A stretch of 64,000 bases of DNA, taken from NCBI RefSeq assembly GCF_902859625.1, contig NZ_CADIJX010000011.1, positions 78,500 through 142,499 of the forward strand, in the 5' to 3' direction. Source of the DNA: Achromobacter pestifer (GTDB lineage: Bacteria; Pseudomonadota; Gammaproteobacteria; Burkholderiales; Burkholderiaceae_B). Below are positions 1 to 10,422 of the stretch, piece after piece. Positions within the stretch are counted from its first letter, which is position 1. Each line of letters begins with the position of its first letter. Position numbers and translations under genes: made by a program. Under the pieces are notes generated by a model, which searched no databases, had not been told where the DNA came from, and saw only the letters and a program-made list of their open reading frames with translations.

Positions 1-800
1 TGGCATCAGCCGTGTCGGCGCCACCGGAGATCAGGGCGCCAGCGTGGCCCATGCGCTTGCCGGCAGGAGCCGTGACACCAGCGATGAAGCCGACGACCGG
101 CTTCTTCATGTTGTCCTTGGCCCACTCAGCAGCGTTGACTTCATCCGGGCCGCCGATTTCGCCGATCATGATGACGGCGTCGGTGTCGGGATCGTCATTG
201 AACAGCTTGAGCACGTCAACGTGCTTCAGGCCGTTGATGGGATCGCCACCGATGCCGACGGCGCTGGATTGACCCAGGCCCAGCTCGGTGACTTGCGCCA
301 CGGCTTCGTACGTCAGGGTGCCCGAACGGCTGACGATGCCGATGCGGCCCTTGCGGTGGATGTGACCGGGCATGATGCCGATCTTGATTTCGTCAGGCGT
401 GATCAGGCCGGGGCAGTTCGGGCCCAGCAGCAGGGTCTTGCTGCCCTTGTCCTTCATGCGGTTCTTGAGTTGCAGCATGTCACGGACGGGGATGCCTTCG
501 GTGATGCAGATCACCAGATCCAGTTCGGCCTCGACGGCTTCCCAGATGGCAGCAGCGGCACCAGCCGGCGGCACGTAAATGACGGACACGGTCGCGCCGG
601 TGTCAGCCTTGGCGTCTTTCACCGAAGCGAAAATCGGCACGCCTTCAAAGTCTTCACCCGCCTTCTTGGGGTTCACGCCAGCCACGAAGGCGGCTTTACC
701 ATTGGCGTACTCACGGCACATACGGGTGTGGAACTGGCCCGTCTTGCCCGTGATGCCCTGGGTGATGACTTTGGTGTCCTTGTTGATCAGAATCGACATT
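1..800 (-). CDS. sucD: Succinyl-CoA synthetase alpha subunit, C-terminal end cut by the window edge
   Basis: Partial gene, 266 codons visible out of roughly 290 usual for the family. The alpha subunit binds CoA and carries the phosphohistidine in the ADP-forming succinyl-CoA ligase of the TCA cycle (succinyl-CoA + ADP + Pi to succinate + ATP + CoA), working as an alpha/beta heteromer in the cytosol. The start MSILINKDTKVITQG is typical. The N-terminal CoA-binding Rossmann domain has GGDPINGLKHVDVL near residue 170, and the active-site histidine lies in KRMGHAGALI close to the visible end. It lies 102 bp downstream of sucC on the same strand, and the gap holds a copy of a dispersed repeat. Confidence 0.97.
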
Positions 801-826
801 TGTGAATCCTTGGCAATTTCTTTTAC

Positions 827-897
827 CGCCGGGCCGTCCCAAGGTGGAAAGCGCCCCCATGGGGGGCAGCAAGCCACTAAGGGGCGCGGCGAGGGGG
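827..897. repeat. Dispersed G+C-rich repeat, copy in the sucC-sucD gap
   Basis: The tract shares a core with 12562-12637 and with the reverse complement of the tandem array at 16799-17029. The shared blocks are CCGCCGGGCCG, then CCAAGG, then GGGGGGCAGCAAGC. The middle CCCCCATGGGGGG is self-complementary, so the transcript can fold. Its place inside an operon resembles enterobacterial REP elements in position, not in sequence. Confidence 0.75.
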
Positions 898-902
898 CAT
901 AT

Positions 903-2063
<1,161 letters not shown>

Positions 2064-2073
2064 GTGTTACCTG

Positions 2074-2676
2074 TCAGGACGTATGAGAAAGAGAAGGTGA
2101 ATCGGAGGACGAATCGGCCGATGCCTCAGCGCTACCCCCGGTGTACCACTTGGGATAGTGCTCAGCCACCACCGGGCCGCCAGTGCTGAGCGCATGACAG
2201 CCATCCAATTGAAATGGACGCCGGTTCGGGTTGGTTTCCTGCCGCCGGCGGTTAGCCATGGTCTGGACCGCCGCGGTGGGAAGCACCTGCGACAGTTCCG
2301 TCATGTGCGTACAGCCTTCCACATGCCCGAACCGCTCTTTGACCTGGCGGCGGAATCCCTTAAGCAGATTCATGCCAACCAGATCAGTGTAAGCCGGCTC
2401 GATTGCCATGCAATGACCGCCGTACGGGGCGGCGTCATAGACAGCCTGCGCCGCCACGATCAAGAAATTCTCGTCGATGGTGATGCGCAGATGCATATGG
2501 TGGATGGGCTGCCCGGCCTTGAACATCTTGCCGTCGCTCTTGGGAAAATCGTACGCCTTGACGTCGATCAGCTCGGCTTCCAGATCCCAGTTGCCATCCT
2601 CGCGCGCATACGACTGCACACGTATGGAACGTGTATGCAGCGGTTGGCGAGGGTAATCCGGCGGTGGCAAGGGCAT
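2074..2676 (-). CDS. DUF2889 family protein, first gene of the sucCD operon
   Basis: 200 residues, soluble, with no signal peptide or membrane segment. The body from LHTRSIRVQSYAREDGNWDLEAELID through a conserved HHMHLRITID segment and a CxHMTEL motif near residue 128 matches my memory of the DUF2889 family. Its function is not known. The C-terminal 35 residues are Ser/Pro rich and look disordered. Only 10 bp separate it from sucC, so it is almost certainly co-transcribed with the succinyl-CoA synthetase genes; whether it acts in the TCA cycle is inference only. Confidence 0.85.
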   Translation of the reverse strand: MPLPPPDYPRQPLHTRSIRVQSYAREDGNWDLEAELIDVKAYDFPKSDGKMFKAGQPIHHMHLRITIDENFLIVAAQAVYDAAPYGGHCMAIEPAYTDLVGMNLLKGFRRQVKERFGHVEGCTHMTELSQVLPTAAVQTMANRRRQETNPNRRPFQLDGCHALSTGGPVVAEHYPKWYTGGSAEASADSSSDSPSLSHTS

Positions 2677-2735
2677 GCTGGGGGCCTGCGGGGCGAAGAT
2701 GGCCTGCGCATGGTGCGCGGCAACAAAACCTTCAA

Positions 2736-2762
2736 AGTATAGCGCAGGCAGCGAGGATTCAA
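2736..2762 (-). promoter_or_regulatory. Possible promoter of the DUF2889-sucCD operon
   Basis: On the minus strand TTGAAT and TATACT are separated by 15 bp, about 60 bp upstream of the DUF2889 start. The -10 box is good but the spacing is 2 bp short of ideal, so this is only a weak sigma-70 prediction. Confidence 0.35.
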
Positions 2763-2812
2763 CCGCCCCGCCAGCGTCCGCCCATTGGGGGACGCAACGC
2801 GGCGGAGGTTCC

Positions 2813-5800
2813 TCAGCGCGCCCATGGCGTGGCCGGGCTGCCCATCCAGGCCTGTCCGGCCGGAATGGCCTCGCCCTTCAGGACCAGGGTCAGCGGCCCT
2901 AGAAGGGCGTGGTCCTCGACGTGGGTGTCGTACAGGATTGTGCAGCGCGGCCCCACATTGACACCCTTGCCGATGCGGACGGGACCGATCTTCATGACCC
3001 GATCCTCGAACAGATGGGTCTGCGGCCCGGACCAGGCGTGAAGCACGACGTCATCGCCGATGGAAACGCAGTCGTACTCGGTCATGTCGGTGGTATCCAT
3101 GAACACGCGCTTGCCGATCCGGGCGCCCATGCAGCGCAGCGCCAGGGGCAGCCAGGGGGTGGCTCGCAGGAAATTGAAAAAATTGGGCACCGCAATCGAC
3201 TCGTACAAGCTGGTCACGGCTTCGCTCTTCCAGACGAAGGGCGTCCACATCGGCTCGGCACGCGGCCGATAGCGGCCCACCAGCCCCCACTTCAACAACA
3301 CCAGGAACAGGAACGTGCCAATGCCGTACAGCACGCCTGCCAGCATCAGTTCGTCAAAGGCGCCCAGGAAGCCGTCGGCCGCCGCGATTGGAATGATCTT
3401 CATGACCGTCAGGTAGCCCACCGCGATCACGACCGCCAGCGGCAAGATCATGCGCATGCCTTCGACCGCGCCGCGCGCGATCTTGCGGCCCAAGCTGGGG
3501 CGGAAGGTCAGGTGCGCCGGAAAACCCGCCGTCTGCTCGCGGGCGGGCAAGGCCAGCGGCGGATTGCCCAACCAGGTCTGGCCGCTGGCCATGCGGCCGT
3601 TTGCCGGCGCCCGGCTCTGCACGCCGATCAGCACATCGTCGGGCAGCACCGAGCCATCCGGCACATAGGCGCCATTGCCAACGAAGCTGCGGTTGCCGAT
3701 GACGGTGGGACGCATCGTCATCCATCCACGGTCGATTTCCTCGTCGCCCAACATGACGCCGTCGGCGATGAAGCTGTCGCGCCCCAGGGTCAGCATGTCG
3801 GGCACGATGCCCATGGCGGTGGAGATCTCGGTGCCCCGCCCGACCTTCGCACCCAGCAGCCGATACCACGTGCCGGCGTAGATCGAGGCATAGAGGCCAT
3901 GCAGCACGCTCAGGCTGGACTCCTGGATCTGGTTGGTCAGCCAACGGCGTAGATAAATCTGCCCATAGACTGGCCAGCGGCCGCCAGACAGTCGGGGCAG
4001 AAGCGCCCAACGCAGCATCGCGGACACCAGCACCGTCAGCAACAGCAGCAAGGCACTGGCAGGCAGCGCCAGCAGCAGATAGCTCAGGAAGGCGTAGGGC
4101 CAGGGCAGGCGGTCGCCCATCAAGTCCAGCCAGCGCGCGTCGATCCAGTCGATCAGCACGAAGCTGGGAAAGACCGGCATGAAGAACAAGGCCGCGATCA
4201 GCGTGCCGCCCATGGCATAGGCCAGCACATCCATCCGGCGCAAGCGCCCTTCGCGCTCGGGGCGCGGCGGCAATTCCGGAGCACGCGCAAGCGGATCATG
4301 CCGCGCCGGCGCCCCCGTCCAGACCTGGCCCGCCGGCACGCGCGTGCCGGATGCCAGCGACGACAAACCGTCCAGCCGCGCGCCCTCGCCCATCGAGACA
4401 TCGCCCTGCAACACCGCGTATGACCCCACGTAGGCGTTGTCCGCCAGCGTGATCGGCGCCACTTCCCAGATGCCGCCCCGCACGGCGAAGTTCTCCAGGT
4501 TGACGGCAGCGCCGATGCTGACGCCGTCGCCCACGGTCAGCAGGTCCGGCGCGCGCACGGAAATGCGGCTGATTGCGGCATCGCGGCCAATACGCGCGCC
4601 CAGCGCCCGCAAGTACCAGACCTGCAACGGCGAGCCCGCCAGCAAGTGCGCGGGCGGAATGTCCATCACCCGGTCCACCAGCCACCAGCGATAAAAGCGC
4701 CAGCCATACAGCGGATAACGCCCCGGCTTGAGCCGGCCCAGGATGCCCCACTTACAGGCCACCGCCACGCCGAAGCTCAGCAGATTGCAGGCCAGATAGC
4801 TGGCGATGGACAGCGCCACGGCACGCCAAACGGAATCGCCCTCGTCGCCCGTCCAATAGTGATAGGTGAAGAACGGCGTCAACCAGATCAGCATGCGCAC
4901 GCCGATCAGCAGCGGCAGCGCGGCCAACTGGGCCAGGCCGCAAGTCCAGCGCTTCCATTCAGGCGCGTGCCCGGTAACGCCGCCGATCGCGTTATCGATT
5001 GCCGGCGACGCCGCCCCGGCCGTCGCCAGCGCATCCAGCCGCGCCGCCAGCGTCCCCAGGACGGGGTGCTGATACAGCTCGTGCATGGTCAATGCCGAGA
5101 ACTGAGGATGCTTGCGCAACGACGAGACCAGACGCGCGGCCAGCAGGGAATGGCCCCCAAGGTCGCGGAAGAAATCGCTGGCCAGGCGCAAGGGCTGCCC
5201 GGGGAACAAAGGGCGCAGCGCATCGAATAGCGCCAGTTCACCCGGCGTGACGGGCTCGTCATCTTCGCCGCTGGGCTCGGACACGGTTTCCAGTTCGCGC
5301 GCCTTGAGCGTCTTGCGGTCGATTTTTCCCGACGTCAGGCGCGGCACCTCGGCCACGCGCTCAAAGCGGGCCGGAATCATATAGGCCGGCAGGTCCTGCG
5401 CCAGGGCGGCGCGCAAGGCGTGCAGGTCCAGCCGCGCCGCGCCCTCGGGTTTCAGGAAGGCCACCAGTTGATCGATGCCTCCCAGATCGCGCAGCACCAC
5501 CGCCGCTGCGCCCACGCCAGGTTGTCGATAAAGCGCCGCTTCGATTTCACCCAGTTCAACCCGGAAACCCCGCACCTTGACCTGATCGTCGCTGCGGCCC
5601 AGGCATTGGATCTGCCCATGTTCGTCAATGCGCGCCAAGTCGCCACTGCGATACATGCGCGTGTCGTGATCGCCGCTGGGCCTGGGATTGGCAAGGAACT
5701 TCTCGGCGGTCAACTCGGGACGCCCAAGATAGCCGTCCGCCACACCGGGGCCGGTGATGCACAATTCGCCCACTTGCCCTTGCGGCAGCACCGCGCCATC

Positions 5801-6787
5801 GTCACCACGGATCAGCATGCCGTAGTTGGGCAACGGCGTGCCGATCGTCACCGGTTGGCCGGGCAGCAACTCAGCCAAACTGGCCGACACGGTCGTTTCC
5901 GTCGGACCATAGGTATTGAACAGACGCCGACCCGGCGTGGCCCAGCGCGGCACAAGAAAGTCGGGGCACACTTCGCCGCCCAGGTTCACGATACGCAGCC
6001 CCGGCACGTCGTGCGCGAACAGCGCCAGCAGCGTCGGCACCGCGTGCAGCACGGTGACGCCTTCACGCACCAGCGCGTCGGGCAGCGCTTCGGGATCGGT
6101 CGTCAACATCTTGGGCGCCACCCACAGGCTTGCGCCGACCAGATAACTGATCCAGATTTCCTCGAACGACATGTCGAAAGCCACCGAGAAACCCTGGTAG
6201 ACCTTGTCGCCGTGGCGCACGCCCAGCACGTCGTTTTCACTGCGCAGAAAGTGGCAGATGCCGCCTTGGCTGATCGGCACCCCCTTGGGCTTGCCCGTCG
6301 AGCCGGACGTGTAGATCACATAGGCGGGATGCTCGGGCAGCAGCCCTTCCCGCTTGCGCAAATTGCCGTCCACCGGCACCGAAAGCGCCCACGTCGTCCA
6401 TGTCGACATGCCGTCAAGACGCACATCGGCGCCCGCGATCAATCCGTTGGCGCCCGCGTCTTGCAGGCAGACCAGCATGCGGTCGGGCGGCGTGTCGGAT
6501 TCAAACGGCAGCCAGGCCGCGCCGGCCTTGGCGATGGCCGCCTGCATCACCAGCAGGTCGGCACCACGCGGCAGGCACAGGCCCACGATCTGCCCGGGCC
6601 GCACGCCGGCCTCGATCAGATGGTGCGCGGCCAGATCGGCGCGTTGGCCCAGTGCGTCGTAGGTTAGGGTTTGATCCAGCCAATGAATGGCGACGGCGGC
6701 GGGATGCCGCAGGATCGTGGCTTCCAGAATATCGGGCAGCGTTTCCGCGGTCAGCAGATCCGGCCGATAGGGGCCTTGAAGAATCAT
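2813..6787 (-). CDS. Pls/PosA-type NRPS-like protein: adenylation, carrier, membrane/hexapeptide region
   Basis: 1,324 residues from the chosen ATG (MILQGPYRPDLL); upstream in-frame starts would read through the metE terminator and were rejected. The adenylation domain fills about residues 1-480 (YTSGSTGKPKGVPIS, YGPTETTVSAS, YRSGDLARI, TSGKIDRKTL). The carrier motif DLGGHSL has its phosphopantetheine serine near residue 546. The remaining ~740 residues have several hydrophobic membrane segments interleaved with left-handed beta-helix hexapeptide repeats. There is no condensation, thioesterase or reductase domain. This layout is that of poly(amino acid) synthetases such as Streptomyces epsilon-poly-lysine synthetase and their uncharacterised relatives. 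The monomer cannot be read reliably by eye. No dedicated tailoring gene sits beside it. Confidence 0.85.
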   Translation of the reverse strand: MILQGPYRPDLLTAETLPDILEATILRHPAAVAIHWLDQTLTYDALGQRADLAAHHLIEAGVRPGQIVGLCLPRGADLLVMQAAIAKAGAAWLPFESDTPPDRMLVCLQDAGANGLIAGADVRLDGMSTWTTWALSVPVDGNLRKREGLLPEHPAYVIYTSGSTGKPKGVPISQGGICHFLRSENDVLGVRHGDKVYQGFSVAFDMSFEEIWISYLVGASLWVAPKMLTTDPEALPDALVREGVTVLHAVPTLLALFAHDVPGLRIVNLGGEVCPDFLVPRWATPGRRLFNTYGPTETTVSASLAELLPGQPVTIGTPLPNYGMLIRGDDGAVLPQGQVGELCITGPGVADGYLGRPELTAEKFLANPRPSGDHDTRMYRSGDLARIDEHGQIQCLGRSDDQVKVRGFRVELGEIEAALYRQPGVGAAAVVLRDLGGIDQLVAFLKPEGAARLDLHALRAALAQDLPAYMIPARFERVAEVPRLTSGKIDRKTLKARELETVSEPSGEDDEPVTPGELALFDALRPLFPGQPLRLASDFFRDLGGHSLLAARLVSSLRKHPQFSALTMHELYQHPVLGTLAARLDALATAGAASPAIDNAIGGVTGHAPEWKRWTCGLAQLAALPLLIGVRMLIWLTPFFTYHYWTGDEGDSVWRAVALSIASYLACNLLSFGVAVACKWGILGRLKPGRYPLYGWRFYRWWLVDRVMDIPPAHLLAGSPLQVWYLRALGARIGRDAAISRISVRAPDLLTVGDGVSIGAAVNLENFAVRGGIWEVAPITLADNAYVGSYAVLQGDVSMGEGARLDGLSSLASGTRVPAGQVWTGAPARHDPLARAPELPPRPEREGRLRRMDVLAYAMGGTLIAALFFMPVFPSFVLIDWIDARWLDLMGDRLPWPYAFLSYLLLALPASALLLLLTVLVSAMLRWALLPRLSGGRWPVYGQIYLRRWLTNQIQESSLSVLHGLYASIYAGTWYRLLGAKVGRGTEISTAMGIVPDMLTLGRDSFIADGVMLGDEEIDRGWMTMRPTVIGNRSFVGNGAYVPDGSVLPDDVLIGVQSRAPANGRMASGQTWLGNPPLALPAREQTAGFPAHLTFRPSLGRKIARGAVEGMRMILPLAVVIAVGYLTVMKIIPIAAADGFLGAFDELMLAGVLYGIGTFLFLVLLKWGLVGRYRPRAEPMWTPFVWKSEAVTSLYESIAVPNFFNFLRATPWLPLALRCMGARIGKRVFMDTTDMTEYDCVSIGDDVVLHAWSGPQTHLFEDRVMKIGPVRIGKGVNVGPRCTILYDTHVEDHALLGPLTLVLKGEAIPAGQAWMGSPATPWAR

Positions 6788-6866
6788 AAGAAAGGCAACA
6801 ATCCAGCTGTGAGGATTTTTGCTTATTGACCCATGCGGCGGAAATTCGTTCAAGCACTGGTTGAAA

Positions 6867-6909
6867 AAAACCCCTGGTTTGTGCGTCACCTGCACAAACC
6901 AGGGGTTTT
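6867..6909. terminator. Perfect 18-bp-stem hairpin after metE
   Basis: AAAACCCCTGGTTTGTGC pairs fully with its reverse complement across a 7-nt loop, with A and T runs at the two ends, so it works in either direction. It lies 44 bp past the metE stop and before the NRPS-like gene. Confidence 0.9.
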
Positions 6910-6953
6910 CATCGTCAGTCCCGGCTCAAGGGCCGGTGCGAACAGACCTGGAC

Positions 6954-9251
6954 TTAAGCCGATTGGCGCAACGCGCGGGCCGCTTGCACCATGCCGATCA
7001 GCGCAGCTTCGGTTTCTGGCCAGGCGCGCGTCTTCAGACCGCAGTCAGGATTCACCCACAGCCGTTCCTTGGGCAGGCGGGCAGCCGCCTTTTCCATCAG
7101 GCCGACCATCCAGTCCACCTCGGGCACGTTCGGCGAGTGAATGTCGTACACGCCAGGGCCGATGTCGTTCGGGTAGTCGAAATCCTCGAACGCCTTGAGC
7201 AGGTCCATGTTGGAGCGCGAGGTTTCGATCGTGATCACGTCCGCGTCCATCGCGGCGATCGATTCGATGATGTCGTTGAATTCCGAATAGCACATATGGG
7301 TATGGATCTGCGTTTCATCACGCACGCCGGCAGTCGACAGGCGGAAGCAGTCCACCGCCCAATCCAGGTACGCCTCCCAGTCGGCGCGGCGCAGCGGCAG
7401 GCCTTCGCGGATGGCGGGCTCATCAATCTGAATGACGCGGATGCCAGCGGTTTCCAGGTCAACCACTTCGTCGCGCAACGCCAGCGCCAGTTGGCGGCAG
7501 GTCTGCTCCCGCGGCTGATCATCGCGCACGAACGACCATTGCAGGATGGTGACCGGGCCGGTCAACATGCCCTTGACGGGCTTGTCCGTCAGCGACTGTG
7601 CATAGGACGACCAACCCACCGTCATCGGCGCGGCGCGGGCCACGTCGCCGAAAATGATCGGCGGCTTGACGCAACGCGAACCGTAGCTTTGCACCCAGCC
7701 GTTCTTGGTGAAGGCAAAGCCGGCGAGCAGTTCGCCGAAATATTCCACCATGTCATTGCGCTCGGGTTCGCCGTGCACCAGCACGTCCAGCCCCACCTTT
7801 TCCTGGAAGCGGATGACTTCTTCGATCTCCTTGCGGATGGCGGTCTCGTAGCCCGAGTCCGTCAATGCCCCCGCCTTCCAGTCGCGGCGCAGCGCGCGGA
7901 TTTCAGCCGTCTGCGGGAACGAGCCGATCGTGGTCGTCGGATAGGCGGGCAGGCCCAATTGCGCTTGCTGGCGGGCAATGCGGCCGGCAAACGGCGCACG
8001 GTCGCGCGAGACGCTGGCCGCGCCGGACATGCGCCGGCCCACCACCGGATTGTGGATACGGGCGGACGAGCGGCGCGCGGCCAAAGCAGCACGCTGCTTG
8101 ATCAGGCCTTCCTGCACCGTGGATTCCGTGGGGGTATCCAACGCGCGGCCCAGCAAGTTCAGCTCGTCCAGCTTCTGTGCGGCGAAGGACAACCAGCTCT
8201 TCAGCTCGGCATCCAGTTCCGCTTCGTTGGCCAGATCAACAGGCACATGCAGCAACGAGCACGACGGCGCCAACCACAGGCGGTCGCCCAATTGTTGCTT
8301 GATGGGCGTCAGCGTCGCGATGGCGGCGTCCAGGTCGGTACGCCAGATATTGCGGCCGTTGATCACCCCCGCCGACAACACCTGGTCGGCGCGCAGGCCA
8401 GCCACGACCTCCGCCAGTTGCTCTGGCGCGCGGCTCAGGTCCACATGCAGGCCGGCAACCGGCAAGGCTTGGGCAGTGGCCAGATTGTCTTTCAGACCGT
8501 CGAAGTACGTGGCGATCAGCAGCTTGACGGGGCTGCCGGCCAGCGTGGCATACACCTGCCTGAAGGCATCGCGCCAGGCGTTCGGCAAGTCCAGCACCAG
8601 AATGGGTTCATCGATCTGCACCCATTCCACGCCCAGCTTGGCAAAGCGGGCCAGCACTTCCTGGTAGACCGGTAGCAACGCGGCCAGCAATTGCAGCTTG
8701 CCTTCATCGGCGGCGCCGCCGGCAAAGGCGTCGCCCTTGCCCTGGTACAGCCAGGTCAGCGGGCCCGGAATCACGGGCTTGACGATGTGGCCCAGCGCTT
8801 GCGCTTCGTGAATCTGATCAAACAGCGATTCGCGCGCGATGCGGAACGTCTGGCCAGGCGCCAGTTCCGGCACGATGTAGTGATAGTTGGTGTCGAACCA
8901 CTTGGTCATTTCGCAGGCAGCGGCAGGCTTGCCCGTTGGCGCGCGGCCGCGCCCCATGCGGAACAACGTGTCCAACGACACCGGTTCAGCGTCCTGCTGG
9001 CCGAAACGAGCCGGCACGGCGCCCAACAGCGTGCTCCATTCCAGGATCTGGTCGTACCAGGCGAAGTCGCCCACCGGCACGAACTTCACGCCAGCCGAGG
9101 CTTGCAGCTTCCAATGCCTGGCACGCAGTTCGCGGCCGATTTCCTCAAGCGCTTCAGCGGTTTGTTTGCCGGCCCAATAGGCTTCAACGGCGCGCTTCAG
9201 TTCGCGCTGGGCGCCGATGCGGGGAAACCCCAAATTATGAACAATAGTCAT
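6954..9251 (-). CDS. metE: Cobalamin-independent methionine synthase
   Basis: 765 residues. It transfers the methyl group of 5-methyltetrahydropteroyltri-glutamate to homocysteine in the last step of methionine synthesis. The start MTIVHNLGFPRIG is the family N-terminus; a TTG seven codons upstream was not used. The zinc ligands are visible as HMCYSEF (His and Cys) and NPDCGLKTR (Cys) in the C-terminal catalytic barrel, and the substrate motif YPTTTIGSFPQT lies at the start of that half. It is divergent from metR with a 199-bp gap holding a LysR-type palindrome, the classic arrangement for MetR activation. Confidence 0.98.
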   Translation of the reverse strand: MTIVHNLGFPRIGAQRELKRAVEAYWAGKQTAEALEEIGRELRARHWKLQASAGVKFVPVGDFAWYDQILEWSTLLGAVPARFGQQDAEPVSLDTLFRMGRGRAPTGKPAAACEMTKWFDTNYHYIVPELAPGQTFRIARESLFDQIHEAQALGHIVKPVIPGPLTWLYQGKGDAFAGGAADEGKLQLLAALLPVYQEVLARFAKLGVEWVQIDEPILVLDLPNAWRDAFRQVYATLAGSPVKLLIATYFDGLKDNLATAQALPVAGLHVDLSRAPEQLAEVVAGLRADQVLSAGVINGRNIWRTDLDAAIATLTPIKQQLGDRLWLAPSCSLLHVPVDLANEAELDAELKSWLSFAAQKLDELNLLGRALDTPTESTVQEGLIKQRAALAARRSSARIHNPVVGRRMSGAASVSRDRAPFAGRIARQQAQLGLPAYPTTTIGSFPQTAEIRALRRDWKAGALTDSGYETAIRKEIEEVIRFQEKVGLDVLVHGEPERNDMVEYFGELLAGFAFTKNGWVQSYGSRCVKPPIIFGDVARAAPMTVGWSSYAQSLTDKPVKGMLTGPVTILQWSFVRDDQPREQTCRQLALALRDEVVDLETAGIRVIQIDEPAIREGLPLRRADWEAYLDWAVDCFRLSTAGVRDETQIHTHMCYSEFNDIIESIAAMDADVITIETSRSNMDLLKAFEDFDYPNDIGPGVYDIHSPNVPEVDWMVGLMEKAAARLPKERLWVNPDCGLKTRAWPETEAALIGMVQAARALRQSA

Positions 9252-9342
9252 GACAACACCGCCGTTAGACAAAATTTTCTCAAGTGACGGTTATTGTGCG
9301 GGCAAAGCTATATGAATCAAAATCAATGTGACCATCCATAAG

Positions 9343-9357
9343 ATGAGAAACCCTCAT
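9343..9357. promoter_or_regulatory. Likely MetR binding site between metE and metR
   Basis: ATGAG-N5-CTCAT is a perfect 5-bp inverted repeat that satisfies the LysR T-N11-A rule and resembles the enterobacterial MetR consensus TGAA-N5-TTCA. A further TGAA half-site lies at 9313. It sits about 95 bp from each start. Confidence 0.6.
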
Positions 9358-9450
9358 ACAATATAAGTACATTCCGCCCCCATGGGTCCGGTGCCAGCAT
9401 CCGGCGCCGCCCTGGCGCCACTTCCTCACGCCCCCCATCCGACAGCAGCC

Positions 9451-10368
9451 ATGCTAGAAATCCGCCATCTTGAAACGCTGACCGCCATCCGCGAAGGGGG
9501 CAGCCTGCAAGAAGCCGCCGAACGCCTGCACCTGACACAATCCGCCCTGTCGCACCAATTGCGCGACTTGGAAACCCGCTTGGGCACGCCGCTGCTCAAC
9601 CGCCGTACCCGGCCAGCCCGGCTGACCACCGCCGGCTTGCGCGTGCTGGCGTTGGCGGACGAGGTGCTGCCCCGCATCCGCGCGACCGAGCGTGACCTGC
9701 AACGGCTAGCCGCGGGCCGCACGGGCCGCCTGCATCTGGCCATTGATTGCCACTCTTGCTTCCAATGGCTGATGCCGGCGCTGGATGCCTTCCGGATTCA
9801 ATGGCCGGACGTGGCACTGGATCTGTCGGCGGCGTTTTCCTTCGCCCCCCTACCCGCCCTGGTGCGCGGCGACCTGGATCTGGTCATCACGTCGGACCCC
9901 CAGCCGCTGGACGCGGTCGAGTACCTGCCGCTATTCAAGTACGAGTTGGTTCTGGCCGTGTCGGAATCCAATCCGCTGGCCGGCAGTAAATTCATCATGC
10001 CCGACCAGTTGGCCGACCAGACGCTGATCACTTATCCGGTGGACAAGCAGCGCCTGGACATCTTCACCGCGTTCCTGGATCCCGCCGAGGTGGAACCCGC
10101 CGCCGTCCGCAAGGCGGAACTCACTCCCATCATCGCGCAACTGGTGGCCAGCAACCGCGGCGTGGCGGCGCTGCCGAACTGGGCGCTGACGGAATACATG
10201 AACCAGGGTTGGCTGCGGTTATGCCGGTTGGGTCCGCAGGGGGTGTGGCGCACCCTGTATGCCACGGTGCGCAGCGAGGACACGGACGCCTCGTATATCG
10301 ACGAGTTCCTGAACATCACGCGGGACGTTTGCTTCAAGACGCTGTCGGGAATCAAGTCGGCAAAGTAA
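9451..10368 (+). CDS. metR: LysR-family transcriptional activator MetR
   Basis: 305 residues, start MLEIRHLETLTAIREGG. The first 60 residues form the winged helix-turn-helix (LQEAAERLHLTQSALSHQL). The rest is the effector-binding domain, which in MetR senses homocysteine. The divergent position next to metE and the palindrome between them support the specific name over a generic LysR. Longer upstream in-frame starts give a Pro/Ala-rich tail foreign to the family and were rejected. Confidence 0.93.
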   Translation: MLEIRHLETLTAIREGGSLQEAAERLHLTQSALSHQLRDLETRLGTPLLNRRTRPARLTTAGLRVLALADEVLPRIRATERDLQRLAAGRTGRLHLAIDCHSCFQWLMPALDAFRIQWPDVALDLSAAFSFAPLPALVRGDLDLVITSDPQPLDAVEYLPLFKYELVLAVSESNPLAGSKFIMPDQLADQTLITYPVDKQRLDIFTAFLDPAEVEPAAVRKAELTPIIAQLVASNRGVAALPNWALTEYMNQGWLRLCRLGPQGVWRTLYATVRSEDTDASYIDEFLNITRDVCFKTLSGIKSAK

Positions 10369-10373
10369 AAACA

Positions 10374-10395
10374 AAGCCGCCCTCTCAGGCGGCTT
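10374..10395. terminator. Hairpin between the convergent metR and recX
   Basis: AAGCCGCC pairs with GGCGGCTT across 6 nt, flanked by A-rich and T-containing ends. It probably serves both converging genes. Confidence 0.75.
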
Positions 10396-10422
10396 CGTTC
10401 CAACAGCGCCAACGCCAGCTTT

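Noticed and set aside
6787..6895. A 36-residue N-terminal extension of the NRPS-like protein
   Set aside because: It would read through the metE terminator and does not resemble the family start.
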